Shown piece after piece: positions 18,817-32,363 of a DNA stretch of 35,425 bases. A program made the position numbers and the translations under genes. Each line of letters opens with the position of its first letter. The stretch's first letter is position 1. The notes under the pieces were generated by a model, which saw nothing but the letters and a program-made list of their open reading frames with translations, was not told where the DNA came from and did not search any database. Source of the DNA: Candidatus Cloacimonadota bacterium (GTDB lineage Bacteria; Cloacimonadota; Cloacimonadia; JGIOTU-2); the NCBI GenBank assembly GCA_011043895.1, contig DRBZ01000006.1, positions 1 to 35,425 on the forward strand, in the 5' to 3' direction.

Positions 18817-21800
18817 ATGTTTAAAAAAGTTTTAACAAAAGTTTTCGGCACTCAGTTCGAGCGGGAAGTGAAAAAGATACAGCCCGTTGTCGATGAGATA
18901 AACCGTATATATGAAACACTCTCATCCATCTCAGATGAAAAGTTGAAACACAAAACCGTCGAATTTAAAGAGAAGATACAGCAGCATATTGCAGAAAAGC
19001 AAGCGCTCCTCGAGGAACTTGAAGCAGACTATGACGAGACGATCGATGAGGATGCAAAAGACCAGATCGGCTTCAGGATCGATGAAGCGAAAAAGGATAT
19101 CGAAGATGAAACCGAGAAAGTGCTGGAAGAGATATTGCCCGAAGCTTTTGCTGTGATAAAAGAAACCTGCAGACGCCTTGTTGGTTCTTCGTGGAAAGTG
19201 CGGGACCACGAAACTCAATGGAATATGATCCCGTATGATGTGCAGCTTATCGGTGCGATCGCACTCCATCGGGGTATGGTGGCTGAGATGAAGACTGGTG
19301 AAGGTAAAACTCTTGTTGCGACAATGCCCTTATATCTGAATGCACTCGTGGGTAAAGGTGCGCATCTTATCACGGTTAACGACTACCTCGCCCAGCGTGA
19401 TGCTGAATGGATGGGGCAGATTTACAAGTATCATGGATTGTCTGTCGGATGCATCATTAATGATCAGGATCCATCTAAGCGAAAAGAGCAATACGAAGCA
19501 GATATTACGTACGGAACCAACAATGAATTTGGATTTGATTATCTTCGTGATAATATGGCTGTGAGCCCTGAGGGAATAGTGCAAAGAGGACATCATTACT
19601 GCATTGTTGATGAAGCAGATAGTGTTTTGATCGATGAAGCGCGTACTCCTCTTATTATTTCAGGAACAGTTGAGCATTCAAAGAATTATTATCGGGAGTT
19701 GAATCCGCAGATAAGAAAACTGGTAAACAAGCAGCAGAAATTGGTGAATGAAATTCTTGCTGATATCAATTCAATGATAGAAGCGGGAACTGCGCAGGAA
19801 AATGAGTTTGAATTTGGTAAAAAATTACTTACAGTTAAGCGAGCCGCACCCAAATCTAAAAGGTTTCTCAAGATCCTCAAAGAGGGAACATATCAAAAAA
19901 TAATGAATGAAGTTGAGGGGCAATATCTTAGAGAGAAGTCTCTACATAAAATTGATGAGCAGCTTTATTATGCGATCGATGAGGGTCAGCGTAGCGCAGA
20001 TTTAAATGAAATGGGACAGGATGAACTTTCCCGGTATGATGCTTCACTTTTTGTGATGCCGGATCTCGACGAGGAGATGGAAAAAATTGATGCTGATGAA
20101 TCGATTCCTGTGTCAGAAAAGCAGGCAAAAAAGCAGAAACTTCAGGAGGAATTCCTCGAGAAGAATGAAAAACTGCATAATATCAAACAGATGCTGCTTG
20201 CATATTCACTTTTTGAGAAGGATGTCGAGTACATCGTTGCAGAAAACCGAGTGATCATTGTTGATCAGTTTACCGGTCGTCTTATGCCGGGCAGGCGTTT
20301 TAGTGAAGGATTGCATCAAGCATTGGAAGCCAAGGAGAATGTACAAATTCAGGAAGCTACTCAGACACTTGCGACCATTACATTACAGAACTACTTCCGC
20401 ATGTATACCAAACTTGCCGGTATGACAGGTACCGCAGTAACCGAGCAGGTAGAATTCGAAGAGATTTATAAACTTCCGGTACTGGAAATTCCTACCAATG
20501 AACCAATCAGGAGGATAGATTATGATGATCTGATCTATCGTACGAAAAAAGAGAAATACGAAGCAATCGTCGATGAGATAGAAGAAAAATATAAGCAACG
20601 CCATCCAGTTCTTGTTGGAACAGTATCTGTTGAAGTATCTGAGGTGATAAGTAGAATTTTGAAACGAAGAAACATTCCACACGAAGTTTTGAATGCGAAA
20701 TATCATCAAAAGGAAGCAGAGATAGTTGCCTATGCCGGTCAGGCTGGTGCGGTTACCATAGCTACGAACATGGCTGGTCGTGGTACTGATATCAAGCTGG
20801 GTAAGGATATTGTTCGATGTGATACATGCGTGATTCATTGTCTGAATGATTGCGATAAAGCAGGTGCAAATAAACCCTCTGAAAATTATGATTGTGCAAA
20901 GGATATGCCCTGTGGACTTCACATCATTGGAACAGAACGGCATGAGAGCAGGCGAATTGACAGGCAGTTACGAGGACGTAGCGGACGCCAAGGTGATCCA
21001 GGTTCTTCTCGATTCTATCTCTCTCTGGAAGATGATCTTATGAGAATTTTTGGTTCAGACAGAATCGCAGGGCTTATGTCGCGTATGGGACTTGAAGAAG
21101 GTGATGCAATCAAACATCCCTGGATGACACGAGCTGTAGAAAATGCACAAAAAAGAGTGGAAAGTCATAATTTTGAGATTAGAAAACAGCTTATCAAATA
21201 TGATGATGTGATGAATCAACAACGTGAAGTTATTTATTCCTATAGAAGAAAAGTATTAAAGGGCTTGAATCTTCGTGATGAGATCATGGAAATGCTCTAT
21301 GATGTTGTGTCGAACAAGGTTAACTCATTTATCGGATCAACAGTATATGAGGAGAATTGGCCTCTTGAGGATATTTATGGATGGTTTGAAAATGAACTTA
21401 TAACCTCGCTTTCCATACCAGATGAGCTTGGTTCGATCAGAAATCAGGAAGATCTTATAGATAATATTTTTGATCAACTCAAGAAGGGATATTCAAAGAA
21501 AGAGAAGAATTTCGAAGAAGATCAGCGAAAATTAGAACGATACGCACTCTTATCAGTAGTTGATGAACAATGGAAAGACCATCTCTATGAAATGGATAGA
21601 TTGAAAGAAGGTATCGGTTTACGTGCATATGCTCAGAAAGATCCACTGATTGAATATAAAAAGGAAAGTTATAATCTTTTCTTGAATATGCTCGACACGA
21701 TCAAAGAAAAGGTTGTAAAAAAAACATTTACACTCTATCCTTCGATTTATTTCCAGATGAAGGATAAAGTTAAAGATATGCAGCTTTCTCATTCTGAACA

Positions 21801-22002
21801 AAACGCTTTCGATCATACAAAAGCACGTGCAGAGCAAGCAAGGCAACGACAGCAGTTACAGCAGATGCAGCAGCAACCTGAACCCGAACCGGAACACAAA
21901 CTTCAACCCATTCGAAGAACAGAAGAGAAAGTAGGCAGGAATGATCCCTGTCCATGTGGAAGTGGTAAAAAATATAAGCATTGTTGTGGAAGAAATAAAT
22001 AA
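18817..22002 (+). CDS. secA: Preprotein translocase subunit SecA
   Basis: 1061 aa; Walker [73 protein letters not shown]-terminal SEC-C motif [18 protein letters not shown]. Confidence 0.98.
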   Translation: MFKKVLTKVFGTQFEREVKKIQPVVDEINRIYETLSSISDEKLKHKTVEFKEKIQQHIAEKQALLEELEADYDETIDEDAKDQIGFRIDEAKKDIEDETEKVLEEILPEAFAVIKETCRRLVGSSWKVRDHETQWNMIPYDVQLIGAIALHRGMVAEMKTGEGKTLVATMPLYLNALVGKGAHLITVNDYLAQRDAEWMGQIYKYHGLSVGCIINDQDPSKRKEQYEADITYGTNNEFGFDYLRDNMAVSPEGIVQRGHHYCIVDEADSVLIDEARTPLIISGTVEHSKNYYRELNPQIRKLVNKQQKLVNEILADINSMIEAGTAQENEFEFGKKLLTVKRAAPKSKRFLKILKEGTYQKIMNEVEGQYLREKSLHKIDEQLYYAIDEGQRSADLNEMGQDELSRYDASLFVMPDLDEEMEKIDADESIPVSEKQAKKQKLQEEFLEKNEKLHNIKQMLLAYSLFEKDVEYIVAENRVIIVDQFTGRLMPGRRFSEGLHQALEAKENVQIQEATQTLATITLQNYFRMYTKLAGMTGTAVTEQVEFEEIYKLPVLEIPTNEPIRRIDYDDLIYRTKKEKYEAIVDEIEEKYKQRHPVLVGTVSVEVSEVISRILKRRNIPHEVLNAKYHQKEAEIVAYAGQAGAVTIATNMAGRGTDIKLGKDIVRCDTCVIHCLNDCDKAGANKPSENYDCAKDMPCGLHIIGTERHESRRIDRQLRGRSGRQGDPGSSRFYLSLEDDLMRIFGSDRIAGLMSRMGLEEGDAIKHPWMTRAVENAQKRVESHNFEIRKQLIKYDDVMNQQREVIYSYRRKVLKGLNLRDEIMEMLYDVVSNKVNSFIGSTVYEENWPLEDIYGWFENELITSLSIPDELGSIRNQEDLIDNIFDQLKKGYSKKEKNFEEDQRKLERYALLSVVDEQWKDHLYEMDRLKEGIGLRAYAQKDPLIEYKKESYNLFLNMLDTIKEKVVKKTFTLYPSIYFQMKDKVKDMQLSHSEQNAFDHTKARAEQARQRQQLQQMQQQPEPEPEHKLQPIRRTEEKVGRNDPCPCGSGKKYKHCCGRNK

Positions 22003-22014
22003 TCGAAAGGATAT

Positions 22015-24213
22015 ATGGCAAAGAATTTAGTTATTGTAGAATCTCCAACAAAATCCAAAACCATTGGACAATATCTTGGTAAAGACTTCACTATTCTCGC
22101 TTCAATGGGACATATTCGAGATCTTCCTCAGAAGGATTTCGGAATCAATATCAAAGATAATTTCAAACCGACTTATGTGCTTGATCCAAAGAAACAAAAG
22201 ATCGTAAAAAAGATTAGAGATGCTGCGAAGGAAAGTGATAATATCTATCTTGCCTCAGATAACGATCGTGAAGGAGAAGCCATCGCCTGGCACCTGAAAG
22301 AGATACTGAAGAATACGATATCAGATGAGGATATATATCGTATTGTATTTAACGAAATCACAAAAGATGCAATTCTGGATGCAATCGAAAATCCTGCGCA
22401 TGTTGATGAAAACAAAGTAGAAGCACAACAAGCAAGAAGAATACTTGATCGAATTGTCGGGTACAAGGTGAGTCCAATCCTATGGAAAGTCATCACCAAA
22501 AAACTTTCTGCTGGTCGTGTACAAACTGTTGCTTTGAGACTCCTTTGTGAGCGCGAGCAAGAGATTCGTGATTTTGTTCCGAAAGAATACTGGTCTATCG
22601 ATGCAGAACTCAAAAAAGAAATCCCTTTTAATGCAACTCTGAAGAAATATAATGGCAAAACAGTTAAGCTTAACACGAAGGAGGAAGCTGAAGAGATCTT
22701 CGATAAGCTTGCTTCTGCGCAATATACTGTATACGATGTAAAAAAATCAGAGAAATCTCAAGCACCTTTTCCGCCATTTATCACCAGCACACTTCAACAG
22801 GAGGCTTCAAAACTACTTGGATTCACTACTAAAAAAACTATGCAAATTGCACAACAGTTGTACGAGGGAGTTACTATCAACAATCGTAATACAGGGCTTA
22901 TCTCTTATATGAGAACTGATTCTGTGCGCATCGGCGAAAAAGCGAATTTCCAACTGAGAAAGTATATTAAAGATAATTATCCGGAAGAATATCTTTGTAA
23001 ATATTTACGTGTATATAAGAATAAGAACAAAGCACAGGATGCACATGAGGCCATACGTCCGACCAACAGTTTCACTACTCCAGATTCTATCAAAGAATTT
23101 TTAACAAAAGACCAGTATAAACTCTATTCCCTTATCTGGAAACGCTTTGCAGCAACCCAGATGGCTAACATGAATATTCAAAACATCACTGCTCATATTT
23201 CAGCCGAAAAAGGGCTTTTTGAAACACAAGCAAGTTCAGTTCTGTTTGAGGGATTTTCAAAAGTTTATCCTTATATGCCGGTAAAAAATCTCAAGGAGAA
23301 ATTCCCGGATCTTATAAAAGGTGATAATGTTGAGCTTATAAAACTGGATAAGAAGCAGCATTTTACGCAGCCGCCGCCACGGTTTACAGAAGCATCTCTT
23401 GTAAGAAAACTTGAAGAAAAGGGTATTGGAAGACCAAGTACTTATGCACCGATTATATCTACTCTTCTCCTGAGGAAGTATGTTGAGCTGAAGAAAAAGG
23501 TTTTTTATCCTACTGAGCTTGGTGAAACCGTTGAGAAATTCCTCATTGAAAAATTCGAAGATTTCTTTAATGTGAAGTTCACCGCAGATATGGAAAGCAA
23601 GCTTGATGATATTGAGAATGGAGAAAGGAACTGGATAGAGATACTCGAACATTATTATGACGATTTTATAAAGAGCATAGACAGCATTGATATCTCAAAA
23701 GAAAAAAAGAAATACGAGCAGAAAACAGATATTCTTTGTGATAAATGCGGTTCACCAATGGTTATCAAATTTGGAAAATACGGAAAGTTTCTTGCATGTT
23801 CAGCATTTCCTAAATGCAAAAATGTGAAATCCTTGGATGAAAATGAGAAAATTGTCGATGAAACCACCGATGAAAAATGTCCTAAATGCGGAGGAAAAAT
23901 TCTGTTTAAGAATGGTAGATACGGCAAATTCTTTGCCTGCGAAAACTACCCTACCTGTAAATATACAAGACCCTACACGATTGGTGTGAAATGCCCTGAA
24001 TGTAAGGATGGGGATCTTATTGAAAGAAAAGGAAAAAAGAACAAATTGTATTATACATGTTCAAAGTATCCTGATTGTAAATTTACGACAAATAAAAAAC
24101 CTGTTGCAATTTCCTGTCCTGATTGTGGGGCACCTTCGATGTTTGAGAAATCCTCAAGAAAAAAAGTGAAGATCCTTGTGTGTGAAAAATGCGGTAAAGA
24201 GATAGCGCAATGA
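22015..24213 (+). CDS. topA: DNA topoisomerase I
   Basis: NLVIVESPTKSKTIGQYLG, ASDNDREGEAIAWHLKE, TGLISYMRTDS, YAPIISTLL; C-terminal zinc-ribbon modules (CDKCG...C..FPKC, CPKCGG...C..YPTC, CPEC...C..YPDC, CPDCG...CEKCG). Confidence 0.97.
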   Translation: MAKNLVIVESPTKSKTIGQYLGKDFTILASMGHIRDLPQKDFGINIKDNFKPTYVLDPKKQKIVKKIRDAAKESDNIYLASDNDREGEAIAWHLKEILKNTISDEDIYRIVFNEITKDAILDAIENPAHVDENKVEAQQARRILDRIVGYKVSPILWKVITKKLSAGRVQTVALRLLCEREQEIRDFVPKEYWSIDAELKKEIPFNATLKKYNGKTVKLNTKEEAEEIFDKLASAQYTVYDVKKSEKSQAPFPPFITSTLQQEASKLLGFTTKKTMQIAQQLYEGVTINNRNTGLISYMRTDSVRIGEKANFQLRKYIKDNYPEEYLCKYLRVYKNKNKAQDAHEAIRPTNSFTTPDSIKEFLTKDQYKLYSLIWKRFAATQMANMNIQNITAHISAEKGLFETQASSVLFEGFSKVYPYMPVKNLKEKFPDLIKGDNVELIKLDKKQHFTQPPPRFTEASLVRKLEEKGIGRPSTYAPIISTLLLRKYVELKKKVFYPTELGETVEKFLIEKFEDFFNVKFTADMESKLDDIENGERNWIEILEHYYDDFIKSIDSIDISKEKKKYEQKTDILCDKCGSPMVIKFGKYGKFLACSAFPKCKNVKSLDENEKIVDETTDEKCPKCGGKILFKNGRYGKFFACENYPTCKYTRPYTIGVKCPECKDGDLIERKGKKNKLYYTCSKYPDCKFTTNKKPVAISCPDCGAPSMFEKSSRKKVKILVCEKCGKEIAQ

Positions 24214-25469
24214 AGTATTCAGAAACCATTGTGTCGAGCATCAAAAGTATCCTTTCCCATAAATTGCGTTCTTTTCTCACGCTGGCGGGTATAATGATAG
24301 GTGTCGCTGCAGTTACTACAATGTTCTCTTCTGTGGAAGCAATGAAGAAGCTGATCGAAGATACTATTAGCTCTCTAGGATATGATAATGTCATAATACT
24401 GTATTCAAAATTTCCCGATACTAGCGAGGATGAACTAAAGAAATATAAATCAGTGAAACGCTTCAAGCAGATAAATTTTAATGATTTCTTCGCCTTAAAG
24501 AATAATTTAGAACATATTGAATATATTTATCCTACAGTAGATGATCAAAGGAACACCATAATAAATGGGAAAAAAAGCCAGATCCGCATTAAAGGTGTAG
24601 AGAATATATTCTTTGATGAAAAGGGTTACATTATTGCAGAGGGTAGAAAATTCAATGTGATAGAAACTGAAAATGGTGAAAACGTATGTGTATTGGGTAA
24701 AACTCTGAGTTCCAAGCTCTTCAGAGATGAGAGTGCGGTCGGTAAATTCATTTCCATTGGTGATGTGCGATTAAAAGTCATCGGAATATTGGATTTCGAA
24801 GAGAAACAAAGCAATTTTGCAAAGGGTAATGAATGGGAACGGAGACTTGCTCTTGAATCATGTTATGTACCAACTTACTTTAGCTCTAAGTATCTCAGGC
24901 CAACTATGAATATCGATGTAATATGGATAAAAGCAACTGATGCTCAGCTCGTAGGAGATGTATATAATTCAGCTGTTCAAATTTTAAGAGCACGCCATAA
25001 TATGGCTGATGATGTGGGTATGCGAGATATAAGCAAGGATATGCTCGAGGTTCGTCAGCAGATTCAAGAATTTCTGAAAAACTGGAATATTATCCTTCTT
25101 GCAATTTCAAGCATCTCGCTTTTTACGGGTGGAATCGGGCTTTTTAGCATATTGCTGATATCTATTACAGAGCGCATGAAAGAGATTGGGATTCGTAAAA
25201 GTGTTGGTGCAAAAAATCGAGATATCTTTTCATATTTTCTGATCGAATCTATCATGCTGGCTTTAATTGGTGGAATCGTTGGCTCTGGTTTTGCGCTTAT
25301 TCTTATCAATATACTTACAAAAGCATTGAAAGTTACTACAGCATTTCCATATCTCGGTATAATTGTTGGATTGATTTTTGCGATTGTGGTGGGATTGATT
25401 TCAGGTTTTTATCCAGCATATAAAGCATCAAAGATAGACCCTATACAGGCGATCTTTTACACCGAATAA
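24210..25469 (+). CDS. MacB/FtsX-type ABC transporter permease
   Basis: 419 aa; HKLRSFLTLAGIMIGVAAVTTM N-terminal TM, periplasmic domain, C-terminal ITERMKEIGIRKSVGAKNRDIFSYFLIESIMLALIGGIVG ... SGFYPAYKASKIDPIQAI. Start overlaps the topA stop (ATGA). Confidence 0.9.
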   Translation: MKYSETIVSSIKSILSHKLRSFLTLAGIMIGVAAVTTMFSSVEAMKKLIEDTISSLGYDNVIILYSKFPDTSEDELKKYKSVKRFKQINFNDFFALKNNLEHIEYIYPTVDDQRNTIINGKKSQIRIKGVENIFFDEKGYIIAEGRKFNVIETENGENVCVLGKTLSSKLFRDESAVGKFISIGDVRLKVIGILDFEEKQSNFAKGNEWERRLALESCYVPTYFSSKYLRPTMNIDVIWIKATDAQLVGDVYNSAVQILRARHNMADDVGMRDISKDMLEVRQQIQEFLKNWNIILLAISSISLFTGGIGLFSILLISITERMKEIGIRKSVGAKNRDIFSYFLIESIMLALIGGIVGSGFALILINILTKALKVTTAFPYLGIIVGLIFAIVVGLISGFYPAYKASKIDPIQAIFYTE

Positions 25470-25478
25470 CTGCTGAAT

Positions 25479-27976
<2,498 letters not shown>

Positions 27977-28043
27977 TATCAACCTGATAACAATATTTAA
28001 ATGCAAATCTTGTTAAGGTTGATTGTTCGAAAGGATACATATA

Positions 28044-29600
28044 ATGAAAAAAGCAAAGATACTCTGGATAGATGACGAAATACAAATGCTTAAACCCCAT
28101 ATACTCTTTCTTCAGGAAAGAAATTTTGAAGTGATTACTGCATCAAATGGAAATGATGGCATTGAATTGGTAAAAGAACAGAATTTTGATATTGTACTTC
28201 TTGATGAGATGATGCCCGGTCTTGACGGACTGGAAACCCTGGAACAAATAAATAAGATCAACGAGACGCTTCCAGTGGTGATGGTTACTAAGAATGAAGA
28301 AGAAGGTTTGATGAATAAGGCGATCGCTCAGCAGATAACGGATTATATCATCAAGCCAATAAATCCCAATCAAGTTCTTATGTCATTGAAGAAAATACTG
28401 ATGTCAGAAGAAATTCGACGTAATCGAACAGGTGAAGAATATGCAGAATTCTCTGCCAAGCTCAATCAAAAGCTCTTTCGTGAGCCAAATTGGGAAGATT
28501 GGATAGATATTTATCGGTCCATTGTCGAATGGGATCTTAAACTTGACCAGCTTTATTATGAAGATATCATTCAGATGCATATTTTTGAGAAGAAGAACTG
28601 CGATAATGAGTTCTCGAACTACATCGCAAATAATTATGAGAATTTCTTCACAGATCAAGATAAACCAGTTCTTTCTCATGAAGTGGTAAAAAAATATGTT
28701 GCTGATAAACTATACACAAAGAAATTAGTATACTTCATTGTGCTGGACTGCCTTCGTCTTGACCAATTCCTAGTTTTTAAGCCCTTCATTGAAGAAATTT
28801 TCAATGTGAAGACGGATTACTATTACTCTATCTTACCCACATCAACACCGTATTCACGTAATGCGATTTTCAGCGGTATGATGCCTAGCAGAATAGCAAA
28901 GATATTCCCTCAATATTGGAGAAACAGCAAGGATGTGGAAAACAGTTTTAACCGTGATGAACATTTTTTTTTGGATGAGCAACTCAAGCGATTTGATATC
29001 CCAATACCACAAGGTACAAAATATACGAAGGTACTCAATACTGAAGAGGGAGAATTTGTGACTAAGAAGATCCCGTCCTACAAGAAGGAACGATTGGTGA
29101 TAGTTGTATATAATTTTCTGGATCTATTGTTGCATCACAGATTTAAAGATGAGGTTCTGCAGGAAATAATCCCTAATGATCGTGCCTTACGTTCATTAAC
29201 AAAGCTGTGGTTCCTTAATTCTCAGTTCTATGAGACTCTTAAATTGATCTCTCAGCAGGATGCGATCGTGGTGCTGACAACTGATCATGGTTCAATCAAA
29301 GTCGAGCATGCAACCAAAGTGATCAGCGATAAGGAAATTTCGTCTGGCTTGAGGGCTAAACATGGGAAAAATATCACCTGCAATGAGCGACATACTATAA
29401 AAGTGACCAATCCATCAAAATATCATCTGCCGATCGAGAATGTGGTGGAGAACTACATCTTTGCAAAAGGTGATCATTACTTTGTATATCCAACTGATTA
29501 CAACGAATATAAGCGAAAATTTGATGGAACATACCAGCATGGTGGAGTATCCATGGAAGAGATGATACTACCGATATCAGTGCTAACTCCGAAGAAATAA
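28044..29600 (+). CDS. Response regulator receiver-PglZ domain protein (PorX-like)
   Basis: REC domain KKAKILWIDDEIQMLKPHILFLQERNFEVITASNGNDGIELV...IVLLDEMMPGLDGLETL, followed by an alkaline-phosphatase-superfamily/PglZ region (IVLDCLRLDQF, ILPTSTPYSRNAIFSGMMP, VLTTDHGS). ATG 28044 preferred over the track start. Confidence 0.88.
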   Translation: MKKAKILWIDDEIQMLKPHILFLQERNFEVITASNGNDGIELVKEQNFDIVLLDEMMPGLDGLETLEQINKINETLPVVMVTKNEEEGLMNKAIAQQITDYIIKPINPNQVLMSLKKILMSEEIRRNRTGEEYAEFSAKLNQKLFREPNWEDWIDIYRSIVEWDLKLDQLYYEDIIQMHIFEKKNCDNEFSNYIANNYENFFTDQDKPVLSHEVVKKYVADKLYTKKLVYFIVLDCLRLDQFLVFKPFIEEIFNVKTDYYYSILPTSTPYSRNAIFSGMMPSRIAKIFPQYWRNSKDVENSFNRDEHFFLDEQLKRFDIPIPQGTKYTKVLNTEEGEFVTKKIPSYKKERLVIVVYNFLDLLLHHRFKDEVLQEIIPNDRALRSLTKLWFLNSQFYETLKLISQQDAIVVLTTDHGSIKVEHATKVISDKEISSGLRAKHGKNITCNERHTIKVTNPSKYHLPIENVVENYIFAKGDHYFVYPTDYNEYKRKFDGTYQHGGVSMEEMILPISVLTPKK

Positions 29601-29604
29601 TGTT

Positions 29605-30036
29605 ATGATAGAATTACCTGTAGAATATATCAGCAAAAGCGAAGAAGAAACAGCAAGTATTGCAGATAATTTCTCAAAGGAGATTGAATCAGGTTCTCTG
29701 ATTGCATTAGTTGGTGAACTTGGAAGCGGGAAAACCTTTTTTGTGAAGAAACTCGCAAAAATCCTTGGTTTCGACGGATATGTGTCCAGTCCAACGTTTA
29801 CCATACTAAATATTTATGAAGGAGAGTTACCTATATTCCATTTTGATTTTTACCGGCTGAAAGATCAGGTTGACATTGAAAATATCGGATTTTATGATCT
29901 TATACGTGAAGACGGTATCTTTCTCGTTGAGTGGCCAGAGAAGGCGCGTTCTCTGTTTCCTGAATGGTATTATCAGATAACATTTGACATTCTCGGTAAA
30001 GATACGAGGAATATTAAAATTGAAATAATAAAATAA
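29605..30036 (+). CDS. tsaE: tRNA threonylcarbamoyladenosine biosynthesis ATPase TsaE
   Basis: LIALVGELGSGKTFFVKKLAKILG, VSSPTFTILNIYEGELPIFHFDFYRL, LVEWPEKA. Confidence 0.95.
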   Translation: MIELPVEYISKSEEETASIADNFSKEIESGSLIALVGELGSGKTFFVKKLAKILGFDGYVSSPTFTILNIYEGELPIFHFDFYRLKDQVDIENIGFYDLIREDGIFLVEWPEKARSLFPEWYYQITFDILGKDTRNIKIEIIK

Positions 30037-30044
30037 GGTAGCGT

Positions 30045-31391
30045 ATGTCCAGATTAATGAAAAGCGTATCCGGTATCAGAGGAATCGTAGGTGATACTCT
30101 GAATGTAGAGCTTGTGCTCTCGTTTGCAAAACGCTTCGGTGTGTTTACTGGTCGAGGAAGAATTGTTATTGGAAGAGATTCAAGAACAACCGGAAAGATG
30201 CTTCAGCAGGTGGTTTCCGCAGGTTTGATGTCAGTGGGATGTGACGTGATCGATATCGGGATATGTCCCACACCCACCGTACTTCTAGCAGTTGAAAATC
30301 TCAATGCGAATGGTGGTATCGCAATTACAGCAAGCCATAATCCACCTGAATGGAATGCACTCAAGCTGATCAATGCTGAAGGAACATTTCTTACTCCTGA
30401 GCAAGGAAGAGAGTTCTGGAATATTCCTGAACAAGAGTTTGTTGATCTTGATTGGGAGAAGGTTGGTTCACTTTCTAACTATGAGAATGCAATCGATGAT
30501 CATATTCGGGCTATACTTGGTCTCGATGTTGTAGCTGTTAATGAAATTCGAGAAGTACATTTCAAAGTTGTGATAGACTCCACTAATGGTGCTGGTGGAT
30601 TGATGTCCCCAGGATTGCTGAAAGCACTTAATTGTGAAGTTATCGAACTGTTTTCTGAACCAACAGGTAAATTTTCCCGTGTAGCAGAACCTGTTGCAAA
30701 AAATCTAACTGAGCTTGAGAAAGTAGTGAAAGAGAACAATGCTGATATTGGATTTGCAACCGATCCCGATGTTGATAGATTGTCCATTGTATCTGATAAA
30801 GGTAAGGCACTTGGTACTGAATTTACTTTACTGCTTGCAGAGAAATATATTCTTTCTCAGGAAAAAGGATGTATAGCCACAAACTTGTCATCCTCAATGG
30901 CATCAGAAGAAATAGCAAAAGAGTATGGTATAAAAGTTTTTAGAACACCTGTGGGTGAAATCAATGTTGCACAAGCTATGAAGAAGCATGGATGTGTGAT
31001 CGGTGGAGAAGGAAATGGCGGAGTTATTTATCCCAATCTGCATTTCACCAGAGATGCACCACTGGCAATGACGCTGATTCTATCGTATATGGCAAAAACA
31101 GGAAAGAAAATATCAGAACTTGTAGTAGAGATTCCTCATTATTTCATGTACAAGACTAAAATAGAAATCGATGCTGGACTTGATTTTACTACACTTGAAT
31201 CAGATATACAAAAAGATAATGTTGATTTAAAAATTGATCGACAGGACGGAATTAAATTGATAGCTGATGATTATTGGATACACATAAGAAAATCTGGAAC
31301 TGAGCCGATCGTAAGAGTGATTGCAGAGAGCGATACAGAAGAAAAATCTGAGAAATTGTGTGACAAGATTATCACAAAGTATTTTAAATAG
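30045..31391 (+). CDS. glmM: Phosphoglucosamine mutase/phosphomannomutase family
   Basis: SVSGIRGIVGD, VIGRDSRTTGKM, GGIAITASHNPPEWNALKLI, FATDPDVDRLSIV, VGGEGNGG-like IGGEGNGGVIYP, KSGTEPIVRVIAES. Exact sugar specificity uncertain. Confidence 0.85.
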   Translation: MSRLMKSVSGIRGIVGDTLNVELVLSFAKRFGVFTGRGRIVIGRDSRTTGKMLQQVVSAGLMSVGCDVIDIGICPTPTVLLAVENLNANGGIAITASHNPPEWNALKLINAEGTFLTPEQGREFWNIPEQEFVDLDWEKVGSLSNYENAIDDHIRAILGLDVVAVNEIREVHFKVVIDSTNGAGGLMSPGLLKALNCEVIELFSEPTGKFSRVAEPVAKNLTELEKVVKENNADIGFATDPDVDRLSIVSDKGKALGTEFTLLLAEKYILSQEKGCIATNLSSSMASEEIAKEYGIKVFRTPVGEINVAQAMKKHGCVIGGEGNGGVIYPNLHFTRDAPLAMTLILSYMAKTGKKISELVVEIPHYFMYKTKIEIDAGLDFTTLESDIQKDNVDLKIDRQDGIKLIADDYWIHIRKSGTEPIVRVIAESDTEEKSEKLCDKIITKYFK

Positions 31392-31394
31392 ACT

Positions 31395-32363
31395 ATGGAA
31401 CAAGTTACTGGCTGGCTGCATAATATAACCAATATCGAACAGGATATTTTGAGTAAAATTATCATTTCGATCCTGATACTGATAGTGCTTAAGATAATAC
31501 ATCTGGTTGTTCTCAAGATAATGTGGAAGAATATTGAAGAACCTCGTAAGCGTTATCGATGGAAAAAAACAGTCACATATATTTTTGTATTTATCGGATT
31601 TCTCATATTAGGCAGAGTCTGGCTCAAGGCGTTCCAATCACTGGCTACATTCCTTGGATTGCTCTCAGCTGGACTGGCGATTGCATTGAAAGATATCATA
31701 ACTGATATCGCAGGATGGATATTCATTATTTGGCGCAAACCCTTTGAAGTGGGGGATCGTATCGAGGTTGGAAAACATGCTGGTGATGTAATTGACATCA
31801 GGTTATTTCAGTTCAGTTTACTTGAGATTCGTAACTGGGTGGATGCAGACCAGAGTACAGGACGCATCATAAATATCCCAAACAGCAGAGCACTTAATGA
31901 TGTCGTAGCTAATTTCAGTAAAGGATTTCAGTATATATGGAATGAGATTCCAGTCCTGATAACTTTTGAGAGCAACTGGCGAAAAGCAAAGACGATCTTA
32001 CAACAGATCGGTAATAAACATGCAGAACATCTCACTCCCCATGCGCAGAGAAGACTGAAAGAAGCTTCTCGAAAATTCATGATCTTTTATAAAAATCTTA
32101 CTCCTACGGTATACACTTCAGTAAAAGATAGTGGTGTGATGCTGACTGTAAGATACCTGTGTGAACCACGTAGGAGAAGAGCCACTGAACAGGCGATTTG
32201 GGAGGATATTTTAGTTGTTTTCAATAGTACACCCGGGATCGAATTCGCCTATCCCACCCAGAGATTCTATTATGATAAAGCTCGCGACTTTTCAATGGAG
32301 AGCCCTGAGAAAATGGTAGATGAAAATGATCAATCAGAAGGAGATGATAAAAATGGAATTTGA
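31395..32363 (+). CDS. MscS-type mechanosensitive ion channel
   Basis: TM segments then LATFLGLLSAGLAIALKDIITDIAGWIFIIWRKPFEVGDRIEVGKHAGDVIDI...IINIPNSRAL. Confidence 0.88.
   Translation: MEQVTGWLHNITNIEQDILSKIIISILILIVLKIIHLVVLKIMWKNIEEPRKRYRWKKTVTYIFVFIGFLILGRVWLKAFQSLATFLGLLSAGLAIALKDIITDIAGWIFIIWRKPFEVGDRIEVGKHAGDVIDIRLFQFSLLEIRNWVDADQSTGRIINIPNSRALNDVVANFSKGFQYIWNEIPVLITFESNWRKAKTILQQIGNKHAEHLTPHAQRRLKEASRKFMIFYKNLTPTVYTSVKDSGVMLTVRYLCEPRRRRATEQAIWEDILVVFNSTPGIEFAYPTQRFYYDKARDFSMESPEKMVDENDQSEGDDKNGI

Noticed and set aside
20383-20943. 186-aa minus-strand ORF
   Set aside because: Antisense to the conserved SecA core, including the Cys-rich insertion; no independent support.
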